In this document: positions 7,335 to 9,985 of the stretch, in pieces
Numbering within the stretch: position 1 is the first letter of the stretch
Layout: each line of letters begins with the position of its first letter
Origin: Fidelibacterota bacterium
GTDB taxonomy: Bacteria; Fidelibacterota; UBA2242; B5-G15
DNA: 9,985 nucleotides
Assembly (NCBI GenBank): GCA_003645825.1
Contig: QNCQ01000047.1
Span: 1 to 9,985 of the forward strand
Direction: 5' to 3'
The notes under the pieces: model-generated
What the model was told of the DNA's origin: nothing
The model's database searches: none
What the model saw: only the letters and a program-made list of their open reading frames with translations
Program-made: the position numbers and the translations under genes

Positions 7335-7610
7335 CTAAAATGTTATCTCGAAGTTTCGGTAGCCCTGAAGTACATTGCTCTTTTCGACATATACGTCTCT
7401 TACTCGCGCCATCACTGGGCCTATTCTGAGATCTTTGATAAACTCATTTATCAGCCCTTCATCCCCTTCAACCTCACAGAGAACTTCACCAGTCGGTAGA
7501 TTTTTGACATATCCCGTCAGCCCATACTCATTGGCTTTTTTATAGGTAAAGTATCTGTATCCCACTCCCTGAACAAGTCCGGAAACGGTTATGACTGCAT
7601 GAATTTTCAT
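7335..7610 (-). CDS. acyP: Acylphosphatase
   Basis: A 91-residue acylphosphatase, the usual family length, which hydrolyses the mixed anhydride of acyl phosphates such as acetyl phosphate or carbamoyl phosphate in the cytoplasm. The phosphate-binding loop GLVQGVGYRYF (11-21) supplies the catalytic Arg19, and YVKNLPTGEV (34-43) supplies the catalytic Asn37, so both essential residues are present. The start overlaps the stop of the preceding LOG-like gene as ATGA, with a GAGGTG ribosome site 5 bases upstream. The nadE start follows 7 bases after the stop. The physiological substrate is unclear for most bacterial acylphosphatases, and the neighbours do not settle it. Confidence 0.95.
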   Translation of the reverse strand: MKIHAVITVSGLVQGVGYRYFTYKKANEYGLTGYVKNLPTGEVLCEVEGDEGLINEFIKDLRIGPVMARVRDVYVEKSNVLQGYRNFEITF

Positions 7611-8056
7611 CCCAGCACCTCAAATGCTTTCCTAACGGCTTCCTCAGGGTCTTTTGCTTTTATTACACCCTCTATATCCCAGCTTAAGAGGGATATAACT
7701 GGTTTGCCCAATGATAAGGCATGGGCTATTTCAGAGAGGGTGCCGTAGCTTCCATCTATAGCAATTGCACAGTCACAGGTTCTGGCAATGATTATGTTCC
7801 TTCCTGTTCCCATACCAGTAGCAATAGGGATGGTTACATAGGGGTTAGCCTCTGATTTCTCTTCATCGGGTAGTATCCCTATGGCTATTCCTCCATGTTC
7901 GATAGACCCTTTACATGCAGCCTCCATTACTCCAGACTTTCCTCCACAAATGAGTATAGCCCCAGCGAGAGCAATTTCTTTTCCTACTTTGTAAGCTGCT
8001 TTGCAGGCTCCTTCACTGCAACTTCTACCACCAAAAACGGCTATAATTTTTTTCAT
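7607..8056 (-). CDS. LOG-family Rossmann protein (TIGR00725-like)
   Basis: A 149-residue cytoplasmic protein of the SLOG/LOG superfamily, which includes cytokinin-activating phosphoribohydrolases and molybdenum-cofactor carrier-like proteins. It starts with the nucleotide-binding strand IIAVFGGRS (4-12), followed by ICGGKSGVMEAACKGS (36-51), GRNIIIAR (85-92) and the signature GSYGTLSEIAHAL (102-114). The classic phosphoribohydrolase motif PGGxGTxxE appears here as DGSYGTLSE, keeping Gly105, Thr106 and Glu109 but not the first Pro-Gly-Gly. That fits the TIGR00725 branch better than true LOG enzymes. The ligand and reaction are unknown. It has six cysteines (13, 18, 37, 48, 94, 96), a high number for this length. 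Both ends overlap neighbours by 4 bases (asnS upstream, acyP downstream), so it is tightly co-translated. Confidence 0.88.
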   Translation of the reverse strand: MKKIIAVFGGRSCSEGACKAAYKVGKEIALAGAILICGGKSGVMEAACKGSIEHGGIAIGILPDEEKSEANPYVTIPIATGMGTGRNIIIARTCDCAIAIDGSYGTLSEIAHALSLGKPVISLLSWDIEGVIKAKDPEEAVRKAFEVLG

Positions 8057-9345
8057 GGCTCTAATCTATAGATTGTTCTTGGGAACGGGATGGTTTCCCT
8101 GATATGTTTCAGCCCACAGATCCACGCAACAGCTCTTTCTACTCCCATACCAAACCCCGAATGAGGGACACTGCCAAACTTTCTCAGATCCAGGTACCAT
8201 TTAAAAACTTCTTCAGATAGTCCAAATTCTTTTATCCGCTTCCTTAGAATCTCATAATTTTCTTCTCTTTGTCCACCCCCAATTATTTCACCGTAGCCTT
8301 CAGGAGCAAGTACATCTACGCCCAGAGCCAACTCTTCATTTTCGGGGTCTCTTTTCATATAGAAGGCCTTTACCTTCGCAGGAAATCTATGAATCATAAC
8401 AGGTTTCTCAAATTGATTTGAAATTACCGTTTCATCGGCACCTCCAAAATCGTTACCCCACTCAAAATCGATTCCATTTTCCTTGAGTATTTCCACTGCT
8501 TCACTATACGTAATTCTTGGGAATGGAGGTTCAACCTTTTCCAGAAGGGAAATATCTCTTTCAAGAACCTCAAGTTCTTTTTTCCTTTCTTTTAAGACAG
8601 TTTGCACAACATAGCTTACAAACTCCTCTGCCAGTTTCATATTATCATCCAGGTCATAATAGGCAACTTCCGGTTCTACCATCCAGAACTCGGTAAGATG
8701 TCTTCTGGTTTTCGATTTCTCGGCTCTGAAAGTAGGGCCGAAACAGTAAACTTTTCCCAATGCAGCTGCAGTAGCTTCGCTGTACAACTGTCCACTCTGA
8801 GTCAAATAGGCTTTCCTGCCGAAATAGTCTGTTTCAAAGAGAGTTGTTGTCCCTTCGCAGGCAGTTGGTGTGAAAATGGGAGTATCTGCAAGAATGAATC
8901 CATGGGAGTCAAAAAAATCTCTGCATGCTTTTATGACTGTGTGTCGTATCCTCAAGATGGCCACCTGTTTGGGGCTTCGGAGCCAGAGATGCCTATGATC
9001 CATTAAAAAATCGATGCCATGTTCCTTCAATGCTATTGGATAATCATGGACAGCTTGAACCACATCGATCTTTTTTACTATAACTTCGTACCCCCCGGGA
9101 GCTCTTCTATCCTGATGGACAATGCCGTGGACAATTATAGATGATTCCTGCCCAAGTTCGTCGTATAGCTGGAAAGTTTTTTCATCAGTATCACTGCGAG
9201 ATACTACACACTGAATAAATCCCGTCCCATCTCGGAATATCAAAAACCATATTTTACCACTTGAGCGTTTATTGTAAAGCCAGCCCTTTAGAGTCACCTC
9301 TTTACCATCGTAGTTGCTTATCTCATTTACATAGACCCAACCCAA
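8053..9345 (-). CDS. asnS: Asparaginyl-tRNA synthetase
   Basis: A class IIb aminoacyl-tRNA synthetase that charges tRNA-Asn with asparagine. Its 430 residues comprise an N-terminal OB-fold anticodon-binding domain (about 1-100, with VTLKGWLYNKR) and a catalytic domain. Motif 1 lies around 139-160, motif 2 is FRAEKSKTRRHLTEFWMVEPE (about 206-226), and motif 3 is GFGMGVERAVAWI (397-409). The segment FTPTACEGTTTLFE (158-171) and the ending PFPRTIYRLEP are typical of AsnRS rather than AspRS, which usually ends in FPRD. The start codon is TTG at 9343-9345, supported by an almost perfect AAAGGAGG ribosome site 8 bases upstream. The stop overlaps the LOG-like gene by 4 bases. Its presence implies direct charging of tRNA-Asn, so GatCAB would not be needed for asparagine. 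Confidence 0.96.
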   Translation of the reverse strand: MGWVYVNEISNYDGKEVTLKGWLYNKRSSGKIWFLIFRDGTGFIQCVVSRSDTDEKTFQLYDELGQESSIIVHGIVHQDRRAPGGYEVIVKKIDVVQAVHDYPIALKEHGIDFLMDHRHLWLRSPKQVAILRIRHTVIKACRDFFDSHGFILADTPIFTPTACEGTTTLFETDYFGRKAYLTQSGQLYSEATAAALGKVYCFGPTFRAEKSKTRRHLTEFWMVEPEVAYYDLDDNMKLAEEFVSYVVQTVLKERKKELEVLERDISLLEKVEPPFPRITYSEAVEILKENGIDFEWGNDFGGADETVISNQFEKPVMIHRFPAKVKAFYMKRDPENEELALGVDVLAPEGYGEIIGGGQREENYEILRKRIKEFGLSEEVFKWYLDLRKFGSVPHSGFGMGVERAVAWICGLKHIRETIPFPRTIYRLEP

Positions 9346-9351
9346 TTTCCT

Positions 9352-9361
9352 TCCCTCCTTT
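9352..9361 (-). promoter_or_regulatory. Strong ribosome binding site that fixes the asnS TTG start
   Basis: The 19-base gap between lptE and asnS reads, on the minus strand, AGGAAAGGAGGGAAGGAAA. The central AAAGGAGG is a near-complete anti-16S match with 8 bases to the TTG. No ATG is placed to use it, so it decides the start codon. The purine-only gap offers no room for a separate promoter. Confidence 0.8.
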
Positions 9362-9364
9362 CCT

Positions 9365-9886
9365 TTACCAGATTGCCAGGATGCTGTTTATTATTTCCTC
9401 ACTTATTTGTTTTATAGCTTCATCTAAAGCTTTTTCTCTTGTATTATCGGTGGCTCCCGATGGATCATAGTCGCCATAGCCAGTAATCTGCTTTTTCAAG
9501 ATGATTTTGTCATTGATCCTATCGTACCACTCTATACTCACCTTTATTGTTACCCGGTATTCTTCTACTTCCTCACCGAGCTGTGTATCTTTGTAGACCA
9601 AAGGACTGTCTGTTACGCTAAGAATTTTGCCAGAGAGTATAGAATCTGAGTCGTTTTCATCCCTGAGCTTAAGAATATTTTCCTGGATAAATTGAGCCCT
9701 TATTCCGTCAGTGATAGTCTCTTCAATGTTAAATTCAGCGGTTTGGTTATCAAAGGTGGGAATAGCAATGGTCTTTATATGCGGGGGCAGGGTTCCTTTA
9801 AATGAGTAATACCAGCATGAGCTGGCAAGTAACAGAATGGTAAGCAACAGTAGTTTATTTCTCTTCTTCGGTATCTTCCAGCCCAT
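9365..9886 (-). CDS. lptE: LptE-like LPS-assembly lipoprotein
   Basis: LptE is the outer-membrane lipoprotein that plugs the LptD barrel and helps insert lipopolysaccharide at the cell surface. This 173-residue protein has a basic N-terminus (MGWKIPKKRNK), a hydrophobic run and a lipobox-like LASSC, with Cys24 the predicted lipidated residue. The -3 position is Ala rather than the more usual Leu. The mature part begins WYYSFKGTLPPHIKTIAIP, followed by FDNQTAEFNIEETITDGIRAQF (45-66), the characteristic start of the LptE fold. A strand-rich section (about 85-135) and a C-terminal helix (about 148-171) follow. The start overlaps the end of the sigma-54 activator gene by 32 bases. The only Shine-Dalgarno-like sequence, AAGGA, lies just 2 bases from the ATG, so coupling to the upstream gene is likely. 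Family assignment rests on motif style and order; the family diverges widely. Confidence 0.85.
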   Translation of the reverse strand: MGWKIPKKRNKLLLLTILLLASSCWYYSFKGTLPPHIKTIAIPTFDNQTAEFNIEETITDGIRAQFIQENILKLRDENDSDSILSGKILSVTDSPLVYKDTQLGEEVEEYRVTIKVSIEWYDRINDKIILKKQITGYGDYDPSGATDNTREKALDEAIKQISEEIINSILAIW

Positions 9887-9985
9887 ATTCCTTGATTTTT
9901 CTGTAAAGCGTTCTCTCGCTTATCTTAAGAACATTAGCTGTTTTTCTCTTTTGAAAATTGAATTTGCGCAGGGTTCCCTCAATCA
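9855..9985 (-). CDS. Sigma-54-dependent transcriptional activator, C-terminal end only
   Basis: Only the last 42 codons are in the window; the gene continues beyond the right edge. The visible part, IEGTLRKFNFQKRKTANVL then KISERTLYRKIKEYGL, is a Fis-type helix-turn-helix. Its RTLYRKIKEYGL ending is typical of NtrC-family enhancer-binding proteins, including AtoC/ZraR-like response regulators. Such proteins bind upstream enhancers and use an AAA+ domain, not visible here, to activate sigma-54 RNA polymerase. An acidic tail (EDTEEEK) follows before the TAA. The last 32 bases are shared with lptE in another frame. Whether it has a receiver domain, and so belongs to a two-component system, cannot be told from this fragment. 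Confidence 0.88.
   Translation of the reverse strand, partial: IEGTLRKFNFQKRKTANVLKISERTLYRKIKEYGLEDTEEEK

Noticed and set aside
8063..8074. Perfect 12-base palindrome AATCTATAGATT
   Set aside because: It lies within the last codons of asnS (encoding TIYRL). Perfect 12-base palindromes are expected about two or three times in 10 kb by chance.
8602..9006. Plus-strand open frame of 134 codons opposite asnS
   Set aside because: It is antisense to the conserved catalytic domain of asnS and its translation shows no plausible protein features.
1..9985. Mobile elements, CRISPR arrays, tRNA/rRNA genes, defence or toxin-antitoxin modules
   Set aside because: I looked for repeats, transposase or nuclease motifs and tRNA-like arms in the gaps and on both strands and saw none; almost every base is covered by ordinary genes.

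Overview
The window is a compact, AT-rich bacterial chromosome segment. By eye it is roughly 40% G+C, though I did not compute this. All twelve genes I can support lie on the minus strand, so they are transcribed from right to left. Gaps between genes add up to about 105 bases, and several junctions are 4-base ATGA overlaps, so most of the window reads as one or two long operons. An LptE-type lipoprotein and a secreted small protein point to a diderm (Gram-negative) bacterium with lipopolysaccharide. The style of the LptE homologue, following a sigma-54 activator, reminds me of the FCB superphylum or neighbouring candidate phyla. That placement is inference, and I cannot name a genus.

Layout in transcription order (right to left). 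9985-9855: C-terminal end of a sigma-54-dependent activator (Fis-type helix-turn-helix), overlapping lptE by 32 bases. 9886-9365: lptE. 9345-8053: asnS, with a TTG start and a near-perfect Shine-Dalgarno. 8056-7607: a LOG/TIGR00725-like Rossmann protein. 7610-7335: acylphosphatase. 7327-5696: glutamine-dependent NAD+ synthetase. 5703-5248: an unrecognised small secreted protein. 5244-4714: an unrecognised five-helix membrane protein. 4687-2318: full-length ComEC. Next come a 46-base gap with a strong promoter-like sequence and plsY (2271-1666). After those come a family 2 membrane glycosyltransferase (1669-506) and the first 167 codons of rnhB (501 to the left edge).

The genes form a mixed housekeeping cluster: outer-membrane assembly (lptE), translation (asnS), cofactor synthesis (nadE), DNA uptake (comEC), phospholipid and probably glycolipid synthesis (plsY plus glycosyltransferase), and RNA:DNA hybrid removal (rnhB). 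I see no mobile element, CRISPR array, phage gene, RNA gene or toxin-antitoxin pair, and no evidence of an undescribed multi-gene system. The points most worth a second look are the uncharacterised secreted/membrane gene pair between nadE and comEC, a PlsY with substitutions in all three family motifs, and the promoter that would produce a nearly leaderless plsY mRNA.
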